From the NCBI GenBank assembly GCA_023212725.1, contig JALBYF010000039.1, forward strand, positions 1 to 64,000: DNA of 64,000 nt. The letters are read 5' to 3'. This DNA is from Tranzscheliella williamsii (taxonomy: Eukaryota; Basidiomycota; Ustilaginomycetes; Ustilaginales; Ustilaginaceae). Shown here one piece after another: positions 9,744-20,122 of this stretch (the first letter of the stretch is position 1; each line of letters starts with the position of its first letter). The translations under genes and the position numbers were made by a program. The notes under the pieces were generated by a model, which was given only the letters and a program-made list of their open reading frames with translations, had not been told where the DNA came from and did no database searches.

Positions 9744-11435
9744 ATGAAGGACAACGACCAGTACGTTACTGTTTCCACTTGCTCCCCCTCGCCTGAGGCG
9801 GTCAACGGCAACGGCACCATGCATCCCTTCCGCCTGCAGCCTGCTCCCCGGCCGAAGCACAAGAGGACCGCCACCGCCGCGGCCAGTTCGGTTCGCTTCC
9901 AACAGCCGGGCATCCCGCCGGACACCCGCCCTGATCCATGTCCCGCGACCCATGCGCTCACTTCGGCGTTTGACGACGAGGACGAAGACGATGGCGACCA
10001 GCTGGCCAGCACGCCGCGGGCAGCTCTTCTCAACGCGGGCGCGGCGACGCAGGGTTCGTCCGAGGTGACTGTCCTACTGAGCGCCAAGTCGCCTCTGCCG
10101 TCGACGCCGCTCTTGGCGCGGCGGACACTGCTGCGGCGTCTTTCGTCGTCGTGTCTTGTTTCGTCGCCGCCATGGTCTGCGCGGTCGCCGGGCGAGATGC
10201 GCAAGAGGCTCGGCTGGCGCGGCAGCGCGCAGCAGCAGGCCCAGCTCGACATGGCCATTCCCATCTCGCCGGGCAGTCCGCTGACGCCGCGGCGCGCCGG
10301 TTCGCTCCACACGCCCACGCATCTCAGCCGCAGCTCTCTCCTGCCGACCCCAACCGCGGACGAGCCGCGCGGTCTTGCCGTGCAGGAGCAGCTTATGGCG
10401 CCGCTCAGCGCTACGCTCAAGGCACTAGGGGCTAAGCGGCACAGCGAGGCGTATGGGCTCGACGCCCCGTCGCCGCAGTTGCACAACGAGGCCGCCGGCG
10501 CGGGCACGGACGATGCGCACGAGCCGTGTGCCGTCATGACGGCGCGCCGCCGCCTCGTCCATCTGCCGACGTGGGTGCGGTACCAATCGCGCCACCAGGC
10601 GCGCACCCAGCTGCTCGACGCCAACCGGCAAGCCGCCGCCGATTTCCAAGCACTGAGCGAGAAAACGGTTGAGGCGACAGCGGCACCACTGTCGGTGGGG
10701 CTGCCGTGCACGTCGCGCTGGGGGGAGAGTGCGCCGCAGAGTGCCAACGGCGCACTGTTGAATGTCGACGTCACTGGGGAGCGCGAGGTGGTGGAGGGCG
10801 AGGTGGTGTGTGGGGTGCGGCGGCCTGCGATTGCGACGCTGCGGTCGGTGGGCGCGGGGGGCCCGTCGTCGCGGGTCTCGCGGTTGGTGAGTGCGCTGCG
10901 GGGTAGTGGGCGCGGCGCTGAGGCCGACGCCGCAGCCGACCGCCGCGACGGCTGGGGCGGCGTACTGAGCCGCTGCAGCTGGTTCGCTGCACACGGCCGC
11001 GGCCCACTCGTCTCACCCGCCCACCCAGCCCTGCCCAACCTCGCGGAGGACGAGTGGGAAGACGTCGAGCCACCGTGCGAGAAACCCCCGCTCACACCGC
11101 CCCTCCTCGCCACCACCCCCGGCTTCACCCACCCCCGCTCCCACCCAACCGCCCCCCCGCTGCCACAGCGCCCGCACAAACCAACCACCCACAAAAGCCT
11201 CCTGCTCACCACAGCCACCTCGATCGAAAACCGCCCCCTCCGCCCGCGCCCCCGCCTCGCCCGCATCCTCCTCCTCGCCGCCCTGCTCGCCTCCCTCGCC
11301 GCCCTCCTCGCCCTCGCCTCCCACCGCCTCACCCCCTCCATCCGCGCTGCCACAGCCCCACCCGCCCCGCCTCAACCCACGTCCACCGTCGAAAAGGCCG
11401 CCCAGCTCTCCCGCCCCACCCCCACACACTTGTAG
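9744..11435 (+). CDS. Unrecognised protein with C-terminal hydrophobic segment
   Basis: This is a single open frame of 563 residues from ATG 9744 (MKDNDQYVTVSTCSP). Most of it is low-complexity and rich in alanine, proline and serine, with an acidic run (DDEDEDDGD) near residue 80. One more ordered stretch is LVHLPTWVRYQSRHQARTQL around 275-295. Near the end, a basic RPRPRLARI is followed by about 20 hydrophobic residues (LLLAALLASLAALLALAS), then a 40-residue tail. This suggests a single-pass membrane protein with its bulk on one side. No known domain was recognised. The final 130 codons are extremely C-rich. It converges on DIS3 with about 150 bases between stops. Confidence 0.7.
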   Translation: MKDNDQYVTVSTCSPSPEAVNGNGTMHPFRLQPAPRPKHKRTATAAASSVRFQQPGIPPDTRPDPCPATHALTSAFDDEDEDDGDQLASTPRAALLNAGAATQGSSEVTVLLSAKSPLPSTPLLARRTLLRRLSSSCLVSSPPWSARSPGEMRKRLGWRGSAQQQAQLDMAIPISPGSPLTPRRAGSLHTPTHLSRSSLLPTPTADEPRGLAVQEQLMAPLSATLKALGAKRHSEAYGLDAPSPQLHNEAAGAGTDDAHEPCAVMTARRRLVHLPTWVRYQSRHQARTQLLDANRQAAADFQALSEKTVEATAAPLSVGLPCTSRWGESAPQSANGALLNVDVTGEREVVEGEVVCGVRRPAIATLRSVGAGGPSSRVSRLVSALRGSGRGAEADAAADRRDGWGGVLSRCSWFAAHGRGPLVSPAHPALPNLAEDEWEDVEPPCEKPPLTPPLLATTPGFTHPRSHPTAPPLPQRPHKPTTHKSLLLTTATSIENRPLRPRPRLARILLLAALLASLAALLALASHRLTPSIRAATAPPAPPQPTSTVEKAAQLSRPTPTHL

Positions 11436-11582
11436 CCCGCCCTCAACACCGTCACTATGAAGAACCTCGAATCCGACACTATCTCGCGCAATTCATGCTT
11501 GTAAATTGCGCTTTTGGCACCCAAGGATGTGATTACAGCCAGGCGGATGCAAGTGGAAGGTAAGCTGGAAGAGGGGGGAGGG

Positions 11583-14500
11583 CTATGCGGCAAGGCGCAT
11601 CGAGACCTTGCCGCGCTTGGTGGCAGCGTCCTGGGTGACGCCGATGTCGACAGAGCACTGGTCGAAGATGCCGAGGGTGATGGGGGCGGGGAGGCCCGAG
11701 AGGCGGGGGGGGATGGAGACCTGGTAGCTATCCTGGTCCAGGGAGAGTTCGTCCGGGAAGGTCAGCAGGCCCTCGAGGCCGAGCGAGTGGACAAAGACCG
11801 CGAGGCCGTTGCGGAAGACGCGGATGACGTAGGCGCGTTCGCGGAGCACGGCGCCGGCGTCGGCAGCGCCCGTGCGCGCCGCATTGCGCTCGGCAATGCT
11901 GAGACCGACGTAGAACTCGACCGAGGCGCGCCCCGCCTGCTGCGCCGACCGGTGCCGCTTGTTGACCACCTTGAGGATCTCGTCGACATAGTCCTTGCTG
12001 TGCAGCGACGCGTGCAGCGGCTCATAGTGGATCGCCGCCGCCAGCTGCCGGTGTGCCAGCACATCCGCATACCGCCGGATCGGCGAGGTAAAGTGGGTGT
12101 ACATGCCCGCAGCCAGCCCGTAGTGCCCAAACGTATCCCGCGCAACACTGCCAGAACAAAAGTACTCGGCAGACAGCATACACCGTGTAGCCATGATCCT
12201 CACCAGTGTGTTAAACGTCGGCTCCTTCGGGTCGTTGCATCGATCCAGCGAGGCAGCCAGCGCCCCAGAGCTCGAGACATCCAGCACCATGCCCTTCCGC
12301 TTGAGCAGCACGTCCTGCAGCGTCTCAAAGTTGGTCCGCGGCGGCGGCATGTGGCGCCGCAGAACCGCCGTCATGGGAAACGTCTCGTAGATCCGCTCGG
12401 CCACAGATACGTTGGCCAACAGCATAAACTCTTCCACCAGAGAGTTGGTCTCGCGCATCTCCTTCTGCTCGACATCGATCGGGCCGGCCTGTTCCGACGA
12501 GTCCAGATGGATCCTCACCTCGGGCGAGGCAAGATTCAGGGCACCTGCGTCCATGCGCTTCTGCTTGAGCTTTCTGGCCAGCGAATTCAGCAGTCGGATC
12601 GACTGGGTAATGGCGTCTTTCTTGCTCGGGTCGTCCTTGCGCAGCTGAGCCTCTTCGTAGGTGAATGCTGCTTTCGAAGCGATGACCGACTTGTGAAAGC
12701 GGACCTTGACGATCTCGGCCTCCGGAGTCATCTCCCAGATGGCGCTGAACGCCAGACGCTCGACAAAGGGACGAAGCGAGCATAGATTCGTGCCCAGGAG
12801 ATGCGGAAGCATGTCGATACGCTTGTCGACAAGATAGACCGTGGTACCTCTGCTAGCGGCTTCGGCGTCCATCGGGTTGTCGGGACGGACAAAGTAGGAG
12901 ACATCGGCAATGTGCACTCCTGCCTCGATGTTGCCGTTGGGTAGCTGCTTTGCATGCAAAGCATCGTCAATGTCTTGACAATTGGGCGGATCGATCGAGC
13001 AGATGGTCTCTTCCCGGAGGTCCACGCGATCGCGCCACGCTCGATGGGTCATGTCCTTTGGCGGGACAACCCAGGAGTCGCCTTCGGCCGGTAGACAGTC
13101 CAGAATCGCCTTGCTGAAAGGGCGATACGGAACATCGTGCTCGAGCAAAAGCGATTCCTGCTCGGCTTCCTTAGACTCGGCAAGCCCCAGAGCTCGGACG
13201 AAATGGCCATCAGGATAGCGCGAGGTAGGACGCCACGCATCCAAGGCAACAAGAATCTTCTGTCCGACCAGGTCTCTGGCTTGCCTGGTCCTGATCCTGA
13301 TTCGCGGAAGCTTGCGATCCACGGGCGTCGCAAACACGGTCTGGGCGCCTAGGCTTGAAAGAGCGGAATTGTTGAGTGAGTTGACGTCGACATGGGCAAC
13401 ATAGGATCGCCAGTTGCGTCGCACGATGCCAACCACCTTGGCAGTGGGTTGGGGCTCCCCTTTGGCGGAGCTCGCGTTAGCCTCGGCGTCGGCAAGCTCT
13501 TTGCGTGCAAGACGCGCTTCTTCATCCTCATCAGCTGCGGCCTCGCCGTCGCTTCCCTCTGCATCATCGTTCTTCAAGGCGTTATCTGCGTCAATGACTT
13601 CCTCGGTCGCCGCCTTCCACTGCTCCTTGGGAAGCATTTGTACAGCGACCACGTCTCCGTCGACAGCGCGGTTCATCGACTCGCGGCCCACGAGCAGGAT
13701 AGGGCGGACGAAAGCGCCCGAGCGTACGGTGGCTTCCAGATAGTTGTACGGATTGGCGCTAAAATAGCCTTGCAGTAGCTGGCCCGACTTGACGCCAGCA
13801 GTGACCGTGTTCTGGGGCAAATGCTCCGGATACAAAACGGCGCGCTTCTCGCTTCCTCCAGAGCCAGAGACCAAGGAGCGAGAGGATAGGAGGTCAAGGA
13901 GCTGATCGGCGTTGTCAAGCCCCTCGATGTAATCGCGCACCGACATGGCGCGAATATCGTCATTGAGAGCACGCTGGACATTGTCCTGATCGTCGCTGAT
14001 AAGCAAAACATCCAGATTGGCTTTGGTAGAGGAACCTGGCCCGGTGGAGGCCATAAGGTGGGCCCTGTACCACTTTGCTGCTGTCCTGATCGCTCGATCG
14101 TTCCTGTCGTTGGGTGATTCCTGGGGATTCTGTAGCACCGCCGTCTGCTTGCCAAAGTCGTTGTAAAAGACCCAGAACCTTCGATCTGGATCAGCGATGA
14201 GGTTTTTGAGCCTGTTGAACAGCGGAAGACTTCTGTGACGGACCTCATCGATGACGGTCTGTAGGACGATGACGTCGGTGAAGCTGGGATTCTCGATGAG
14301 GTCCATCTGGTGCAAGAAGGCGTTGGTGTCGAGGACTAGATAGTGGTTTCGATCAATCTTGCTGTTTTTGAGTCCGGTGGTTTCGAGAAAGACCTTTCTC
14401 TGGGCTCCGTTGGCCTCTGTCTCTTGCTGCATGGAAGCATGAAGGGGCTGACACTGTTGGCAAGCTCTATTGCCGCAGGCAATGTCATCGCGAAGATACC

Positions 14501-14615
14501 TCTCGCGCAGTACCTTGAGAACTTTGCCTCGGGCTGTCTTGCGAAAGTACTTGCGTTGAGCCGTTTCCAGCTCTACACCCGACAAGGGTCGCTTTTGTAT
14601 CGATATTTCGACCAT
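11583..14615 (-). CDS. DIS3: Exosome exoribonuclease Dis3/Rrp44
   Basis: The product is 1010 residues. Dis3 is the processive 3'-5' exonuclease and endonuclease of the nuclear and cytoplasmic exosome. Visible features in order: a CR3-type cysteine cluster (CGNRACQQC, about 41-49); a PIN domain from about 92 (HYLVLDTNAFLH, later DRNDRAIR) carrying acidic endonuclease residues; cold-shock domains; then the RNB catalytic domain with SIDPPNCQDIDDALHAK at about 540, whose aspartates bind the catalytic magnesium, and HFTSPIRRYADVLAHRQ; and a final S1 domain. The length agrees with the family. ATG 14615 is the first real start; the frame is open slightly further with TTG only. Reading is continuous with no intron needed. 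It faces rok1 across a 2.3 kb divergent region. Confidence 0.97.
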   Translation of the reverse strand: MVEISIQKRPLSGVELETAQRKYFRKTARGKVLKVLRERYLRDDIACGNRACQQCQPLHASMQQETEANGAQRKVFLETTGLKNSKIDRNHYLVLDTNAFLHQMDLIENPSFTDVIVLQTVIDEVRHRSLPLFNRLKNLIADPDRRFWVFYNDFGKQTAVLQNPQESPNDRNDRAIRTAAKWYRAHLMASTGPGSSTKANLDVLLISDDQDNVQRALNDDIRAMSVRDYIEGLDNADQLLDLLSSRSLVSGSGGSEKRAVLYPEHLPQNTVTAGVKSGQLLQGYFSANPYNYLEATVRSGAFVRPILLVGRESMNRAVDGDVVAVQMLPKEQWKAATEEVIDADNALKNDDAEGSDGEAAADEDEEARLARKELADAEANASSAKGEPQPTAKVVGIVRRNWRSYVAHVDVNSLNNSALSSLGAQTVFATPVDRKLPRIRIRTRQARDLVGQKILVALDAWRPTSRYPDGHFVRALGLAESKEAEQESLLLEHDVPYRPFSKAILDCLPAEGDSWVVPPKDMTHRAWRDRVDLREETICSIDPPNCQDIDDALHAKQLPNGNIEAGVHIADVSYFVRPDNPMDAEAASRGTTVYLVDKRIDMLPHLLGTNLCSLRPFVERLAFSAIWEMTPEAEIVKVRFHKSVIASKAAFTYEEAQLRKDDPSKKDAITQSIRLLNSLARKLKQKRMDAGALNLASPEVRIHLDSSEQAGPIDVEQKEMRETNSLVEEFMLLANVSVAERIYETFPMTAVLRRHMPPPRTNFETLQDVLLKRKGMVLDVSSSGALAASLDRCNDPKEPTFNTLVRIMATRCMLSAEYFCSGSVARDTFGHYGLAAGMYTHFTSPIRRYADVLAHRQLAAAIHYEPLHASLHSKDYVDEILKVVNKRHRSAQQAGRASVEFYVGLSIAERNAARTGAADAGAVLRERAYVIRVFRNGLAVFVHSLGLEGLLTFPDELSLDQDSYQVSIPPRLSGLPAPITLGIFDQCSVDIGVTQDAATKRGKVSMRLAA

Positions 14616-16911
14616 CTTGATGAAAACCAAGACACTTGCTCGACGTGGTCACTGGGTGAGAGTGTAGGATGTCGTGCCGAGTCGACGATGACGGCCGTCG
14701 TCGATAGCTCAACTGACTCTGTATTGTAAAAAGCCGAGCAGAGACGTTCCTAACATCCAAAATTTTCGATCTGGGGTCGCGCTTAAATCGGGCCCGATGA
14801 ATTGTACGATCGGGACTGGTAACAACAATCGAAGAATGCTTTGTGGTAGCGGGCCCGCCTTTTACACCATGTACGATCACAAACGGTCAGGACTTGCTCT
14901 AGGTAGCTTGGTGCACCGTTGTTGGCGTTCATCGTGGACAAAACCACTTTTGGGAAGGCTGCCATCCAGCTGCACTGTTATGCTGGTGCAGTCCGAGCGC
15001 ACTTGAGCGGGATGGAGGACGCATTGCGAAGCGGACACCGCCAAGCATGACGAGAAAGGCTGCTAAGCGGGGTTAGCGTTGCTTTACCGGCAGATACGAA
15101 AGCATCAGCGAGCGAGTGCTGGCTAGCGACGGCCGGGATGGCGACTGTCAAGGCGGGTGATTGGGCCAGAAGAAACCAAATAGCTGCAGCGTTCATGCAG
15201 CTGGGCGTTGGTAAGATAGGTAAGCGAGCAAAGTTGACTTTACAGCTAAAATACTTTGCAACTGGCCCGCTCATCAGAGCGAGTTTGTATCAGCGATCAG
15301 CGCATCAGTGAACACCGCCGCGCTGGCTGGCGATGAACCACAGGTTCCAATAGAATGCTATGTTGCATTGTTTCTTCTTCTCTCCGTGGTTGTCTTATTC
15401 TGTTTTCTCTCCGTGGCTGGGTTGTTACGGTTTTGCTTCACGAGACAGCACGGCAAATACGGTTGGTTAGATGTGTGCTGTAGTACGTGCAGGCCATACG
15501 TGCAGCGAGCACGCCTAGCGAATCTGCGCGTGCAGCGTTCCGCAGATCTTGTAGTTCCAAATAGACTACGCGTTTGAACCATCCAACCACGTCCCGCCTC
15601 TTGCAACGCTCGGATTTTATCCAAGGTTGTCTGGTACGATACGTCCGTGCTGCAGCCAATACAATTGCGTGCAGCACGGTTGTAGCTCTTGATTGGCTTG
15701 GCTCGCCTCAGTGGCATTTAATTCGCAATTGTGCTCCTTTACGACATGCCCAGCTTTTAGACGCGGACGGGCATTATGGGGCCTTAGCAGCTTACCTCCG
15801 ACATGGCTCCGAGGCTTGGGTCAAGTCTCGCTCTCACCATTTCCTCCTCGTCTCTGACCCATCAACAACACCATCCACGCCCTGGCCGCCATCTTGATCT
15901 CGCTTCCGACTTTCATCCTCAACGCCGCCCTGATTTCCATCCTCATCCCCGACCCACTTCCAACTACAGTCATTGATTCGCATCTCTGGTCCGTTCTCTA
16001 TTGTCCGCCGTTCCGTCTTCTTCCCGTCGTTCACCGCTGCACCCGTCCATCCACCGTTCATATCCCCCCGCCACGTACTCAACGTCTTTCCGTCGCAAGT
16101 CACTCTTCCACAGGCTCACACGCCGGTAGCCCCGTGCCGCTGGTCGTTGGACACTTTCGCAGCTCCATCCTGTGTGGTGCCTTCCCACTTCACAATTGAA
16201 CGGGCTTGAAACGCCGCGTTGTTTCACTGTGACTAAACATCTCTGGTGCAGGCCAGTCGTTTCAAGCCCAGATCCACCTGCTCGCCACACTTCCCTTTCA
16301 GCAGCCGCCATCCTTGATCACGTCTACCGACACCCTGGTCGCCATGCTCCAATTGGCTTAACCAACCAAACAGCCCTGGTGGAAGACCTCACTTGCCGTC
16401 TCTAGCCTCACTCCAGCCAAGCTGCCTCTCAGTGTTCGTCTAGGTGCTCAGACTGGTACTGGTCTGCCTGTACGAACCCTCACCTTGCGGCAAAGGAGCA
16501 CCTATCGTCGCGGCAAAGCTTGGTGATCGCATCACCCCCCCCCCCCCCCTTGCTCGGTCAGTCCTCTGAGCCTTTGCTGGTTCCAGCAACCCAGTCGGCT
16601 GGTCCACACCTTGGAGTAACGCTAGCAGCTCTTGAAAAGCTGGCATCTATCTACAACGCCCGAAGCTTCATTATTCGCCTCGACAGTTGCTGCACCCTTT
16701 CCTCTTTGGCGTTCTGCTCTCCTTCATTTTCTCCACCGGGCAATCACGCCAACTGATTCATATGGGCTTGGACTTCATCTTCCTTCCGATCGGCCTTTAA
16801 CACCAATCGGTTCTTCTGTCTTGCTCAGCTTGAAGTCAACTTGCCGTTCGACCACAAAGTCTCTCGATCTTTGCCCGGATCTACACCTCCCGCAGGCTTC
16901 CCCAAGGCCCC
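14616..16911. other. Long divergent region between DIS3 and the phosphatase
   Basis: This is 2.3 kb without a convincing gene. The right half (about 15800-16900) is pyrimidine-rich and probably the long 5' leader of the phosphatase; it holds several upstream ATGs and a run of 15 Cs at 16535-16549. A 90-codon open frame at 15308 encodes a hydrophobic stretch but starts with GTG and has no other support. Confidence 0.45.
16535..16549. repeat. Poly-C run (15 bases)
   Basis: Fifteen consecutive cytosines lie about 360 bases before the phosphatase ATG, inside its probable transcribed leader. The length may vary between strains or be a sequencing artefact. Confidence 0.8.
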
Positions 16912-19911
16912 ATGTTCGACCAGCCCCTTTCAACCCAGAGCCCACCCCAAACCCCGGGGCCAAGCTCGTTTCAGGGTTCGATATCGTCCAGCCTACATTC
17001 GCGTCACTCGCCCGTCCACATTCCGGCCTCGCCTCGTTCGTCTCAAGGCCTCAGTAGACCATCCTTTCTCGCATCTTCCGGTAGCTTCCCTGTATCAGAG
17101 TCGGCCTCTTCTGAGCCATCCCTCATCCGCCCCTCCCTCTTACGAGCAGGGCGGAAAAGACCTTCGAAGCTTACTTTGGTCTCACCAGCTCTCTCTCAGG
17201 AGCAAGGCCCCTCTTCCCAATCCATGCCCAGCTCACCTGGCGTTCTATCCGCTTCGAGTTCTCAGACAAGTCAACTTCATTCCGAGCAGACTGACGCAAC
17301 CATATCCGACGCCGTGAAGCACCTGTCCAGCACCCTTCGTGGCACACCCAGGAGGCGACCCAGCATGCCTTTCAAAAAAGCAAAGGGCCCCGAAGTCGAC
17401 TATGCCGATCCCGGTAGCTCCAGGAGCATCCGAAACCGACCGCCAGACGTCTATCGAGATCCCTCTGAACATATACTGAGCGGCAAGGGCAGTACGCTCC
17501 AACATGCCCGTAGTGTCTACTCATCCGGGCCTGTGGAGATCTTGCCCGGCCTCTTTCTGGGAGACGAGCATAACGCTTGCGACAACGAAATGTTGTCCGA
17601 CTTGGGCATAACCACCATTCTCAACGTGGCTAAAGAGACGACATTGCCATTCCAATCTGAACCCTATGATCGTCATTATCAGTCTCGCCACGCTGCTGCG
17701 ATGCAGGAGAGATGGCCGGAACCTGGTCGTCGCTATCCAAATGCGGCTCATACAGCCTCATCAGGCGCTGGGGGTTCTGTTCAGAATATCGATGTCGATC
17801 GATTCTTCACGCCCCCCACCACTGCCCTCCCTTCGTCGGCCGAATTACAGCGCAGGGAACCGTCTGGAGACCTTCTTTCCTACCCAGGAGCAGGCACCCC
17901 AGCGATTCTTCGAAACACTTCCTCCACCCCGAATCTCCTGACCCAGTTTCACAGCCACAATGCTAGCACCCCAGACGAGGAAGAGCCGGTCGCGTCTATC
18001 TTCGCAAGCCCGCCCACCGAGATGCGGGCACTGACGGCACAGGACGTTCTGCGCTACCGGACGCTGCGGCGCCACAGTTCGTCGTCCTCCGATGACGCCT
18101 TTGACACTGCTTCTTCTCCGGCCTCTTCCCGTGCAGCAAGTACCTGCACCTCAGCCGCTACCGAACTGACCCCACCTACGCTGCCCAGCATCAAATCCAG
18201 CGACAGCGCCAGCGCAGATCAGCTGAGTGATGGACGCGCCTCTCTCGGCTGCACTTTTGCCGGTCAGGTGCAACACGATCTGATTCATGCATCAACGGTC
18301 ACCCAAGTCGAGCTTCCCAACAACGCCATCGCCATTCGAATTCCGGCAAGCCCCATCTCGGCACGAATGAACGAACTGCGCTACGTCAAGCTTCCCTGGA
18401 CGCACGACGAGACCGACCTTGCGGCTTCCGACGGTGGTTTCGTCCAAGGGTGTGCCCTGATTGCCGAAGCGCTGGGCATCGATCCTTTGTTGTGGAACGC
18501 GTCCAAGATTGCCGATAGCTCATCCTCCTGCGATTTGCTCTCCGAAGGCGATAGTGCAGAACGGATACAGACTGGCGAAAGACCGGGCAGAATACTGGTG
18601 CACTGCCAATGTGGAGTAAGCCGGAGTGCTACGCTCGTCATTGCCTTTGTCATGCAAGCTGCGGCCATGCGTTACGGGTTCGAGGAGTCGCAGGCTTTGA
18701 TGGGCATGCACGATTGCTACAATATGGTGAAGGAGAAGAGTGCCAGCATCTCGCCGAACATCTCGCTAATATACCAGCTTGTCGAATGGGAACGACATCT
18801 CTCCAGTGCAGCCGGCCGGCTCCGAGATGCCCTGGGACTGGAAAGCAGCAACTACGATGCGCGCAGCTCGGCGGATGATGGTGACGAGCTCGCGGCGGCG
18901 GCTTGCGGCCCTGGATGGTCGGCGGAGACGATGGATGAGGCGATGTGGAGCAAGATGCGGTTGGAAGAGGAAGAAAAGGAGGCGGCAGAGGAGTCTCGGC
19001 GTAGAGAAGAGCGTCTCGTAGACGCCAGGAGATTGGCTGCTGAAAGACAAGCCGCCGAAGACCGACTGGAAGGCCGAGCGCCGAAGAACGGCGTCGAGGG
19101 GTGCAGCGCCGGCTCGTTGATGCAAAGGCGAAGGAAGAATGCAGTGCCACCTTTGCAGCTGCAGACAAGCCTCGGTGTTGGACAGACGCCGCCACCGGTG
19201 CCGGAGAAGAGCCCTGGTGTCAACAAGCGCAGACCGCCTGCTTTGCAACTAGCCACCTCAAAGGCGGGGCCGCTGTCGACAGAACCAGCGACACCGTTCC
19301 AGACCGCCCGTGGCTGGCCCGAGAGCCGGCAAGGAGAGGATGATGACGTGCTGATGGAGCAAGCAGAACCAGCGCGGACGCCGTCACGCTCGACGGCAGC
19401 CGAGACGGACGCGGTGTGTACACCGACAGCGGCTACGACGGCGTTTGGGCGGCCGTCGACCGAGTCGAGCATGCGCACGCCGAGTGCGCGGGGCTGGGCG
19501 ATAACGGCGCTGTCGGATCGCCTGCAGGATCGGCCGCGGCCGTTGTCGACGTCGCGGCTGGCGCAGTATGCGGGGCCGACGGGGGGGACGTGTGGCTCGT
19601 CGGTGGGCATGTCGCCGTCGCGGTCGGTGGGCGGGGGGTTTAGCGTGCGCGGGGATGCGGTGGCGGGCAACGGCGCCCGGTCGCGGCCGGACTCGATGCA
19701 GAGCGCCATGTCGTCGACCACGTCCACCACGCTGTTTGGCGTCACTGCGCTCTCGCGCGAGGAGCGCAAGAAGCAGCACCGACGCACCTTCTCCTCCGAC
19801 TGGCCCGCCCTCCACGCCAGCCTCCCCCGCCCCACCTCCAGGGACACCCCCTCCATCACCGCCCTCCTCGCTTCCCCCCTCCCGCACTCCGACATCCCCA
19901 TGGACCGATGA
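16912..19911 (+). CDS. rok1: Dual-specificity MAP-kinase phosphatase, Rok1/Msg5-like
   Basis: This is a single exon of 999 residues. The catalytic signature HCQCGVSRSA gives the HCX5R loop with nucleophile Cys565 and Arg571, followed by FVMQAAAMRYGFEE and the family-typical MHDCYNMVKEKSASISPN. The domain begins near residue 206 (VEILPGLFLGDEHNACD) but is interrupted by about 230 residues of serine/threonine-rich sequence before the loop carrying the general-acid aspartate (LPWTHDETDL, about 490). After residue 640 comes a charged coiled-coil-like stretch (KMRLEEEEKEAAEESRRREE) and a disordered tail. Known family role: dephosphorylating MAP kinases; in Ustilago maydis, Rok1 acts on the Kpp2/Kpp6 mating and infection kinases. 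Orthology to Rok1 is inferred from the domain and the lineage, not proven. Confidence 0.85.
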   Translation: MFDQPLSTQSPPQTPGPSSFQGSISSSLHSRHSPVHIPASPRSSQGLSRPSFLASSGSFPVSESASSEPSLIRPSLLRAGRKRPSKLTLVSPALSQEQGPSSQSMPSSPGVLSASSSQTSQLHSEQTDATISDAVKHLSSTLRGTPRRRPSMPFKKAKGPEVDYADPGSSRSIRNRPPDVYRDPSEHILSGKGSTLQHARSVYSSGPVEILPGLFLGDEHNACDNEMLSDLGITTILNVAKETTLPFQSEPYDRHYQSRHAAAMQERWPEPGRRYPNAAHTASSGAGGSVQNIDVDRFFTPPTTALPSSAELQRREPSGDLLSYPGAGTPAILRNTSSTPNLLTQFHSHNASTPDEEEPVASIFASPPTEMRALTAQDVLRYRTLRRHSSSSSDDAFDTASSPASSRAASTCTSAATELTPPTLPSIKSSDSASADQLSDGRASLGCTFAGQVQHDLIHASTVTQVELPNNAIAIRIPASPISARMNELRYVKLPWTHDETDLAASDGGFVQGCALIAEALGIDPLLWNASKIADSSSSCDLLSEGDSAERIQTGERPGRILVHCQCGVSRSATLVIAFVMQAAAMRYGFEESQALMGMHDCYNMVKEKSASISPNISLIYQLVEWERHLSSAAGRLRDALGLESSNYDARSSADDGDELAAAACGPGWSAETMDEAMWSKMRLEEEEKEAAEESRRREERLVDARRLAAERQAAEDRLEGRAPKNGVEGCSAGSLMQRRRKNAVPPLQLQTSLGVGQTPPPVPEKSPGVNKRRPPALQLATSKAGPLSTEPATPFQTARGWPESRQGEDDDVLMEQAEPARTPSRSTAAETDAVCTPTAATTAFGRPSTESSMRTPSARGWAITALSDRLQDRPRPLSTSRLAQYAGPTGGTCGSSVGMSPSRSVGGGFSVRGDAVAGNGARSRPDSMQSAMSSTTSTTLFGVTALSREERKKQHRRTFSSDWPALHASLPRPTSRDTPSITALLASPLPHSDIPMDR

Positions 19912-20122
19912 CCCCCCCCCCCGGCCCCTCTCGACGGCTTATGTACGCTGTACCGCCCGGCTGCTTACCCGCCCGCTTGCACGCATTCGTACTATCGCCC
20001 GTCTCGCATCTGTGCTCTGCGCGCCGTAGGGCGGCTGTGTGCGGCTACTGGCCAAGCACGGCCTCTCGGGCGGTGTAATGGTGTGCAGGATTGCGAGTTA
20101 GAATTACAGAGGGCGGCGGGGG
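19912..20122. terminator. Convergent 3' region
   Basis: The 211 bases between the stops of the phosphatase and the zinc-finger gene open with a C-run right after the TGA (gaccccccccccc). They must hold the 3' ends of both transcripts. No clear polyadenylation signal stands out. Confidence 0.35.

Noticed and set aside
9719..11353. 544-codon minus-strand frame opposite the gene at 9744
   Set aside because: It lacks an ATG start at a sensible place, and the plus frame has a clean ATG, a hydrophobic tail and normal codon use, although neither frame matches a known family.
15308..15577. 90-codon frame with a hydrophobic stretch
   Set aside because: It starts with GTG, lies in a divergent promoter region, has no family resemblance, and its composition is that of the surrounding non-coding DNA.
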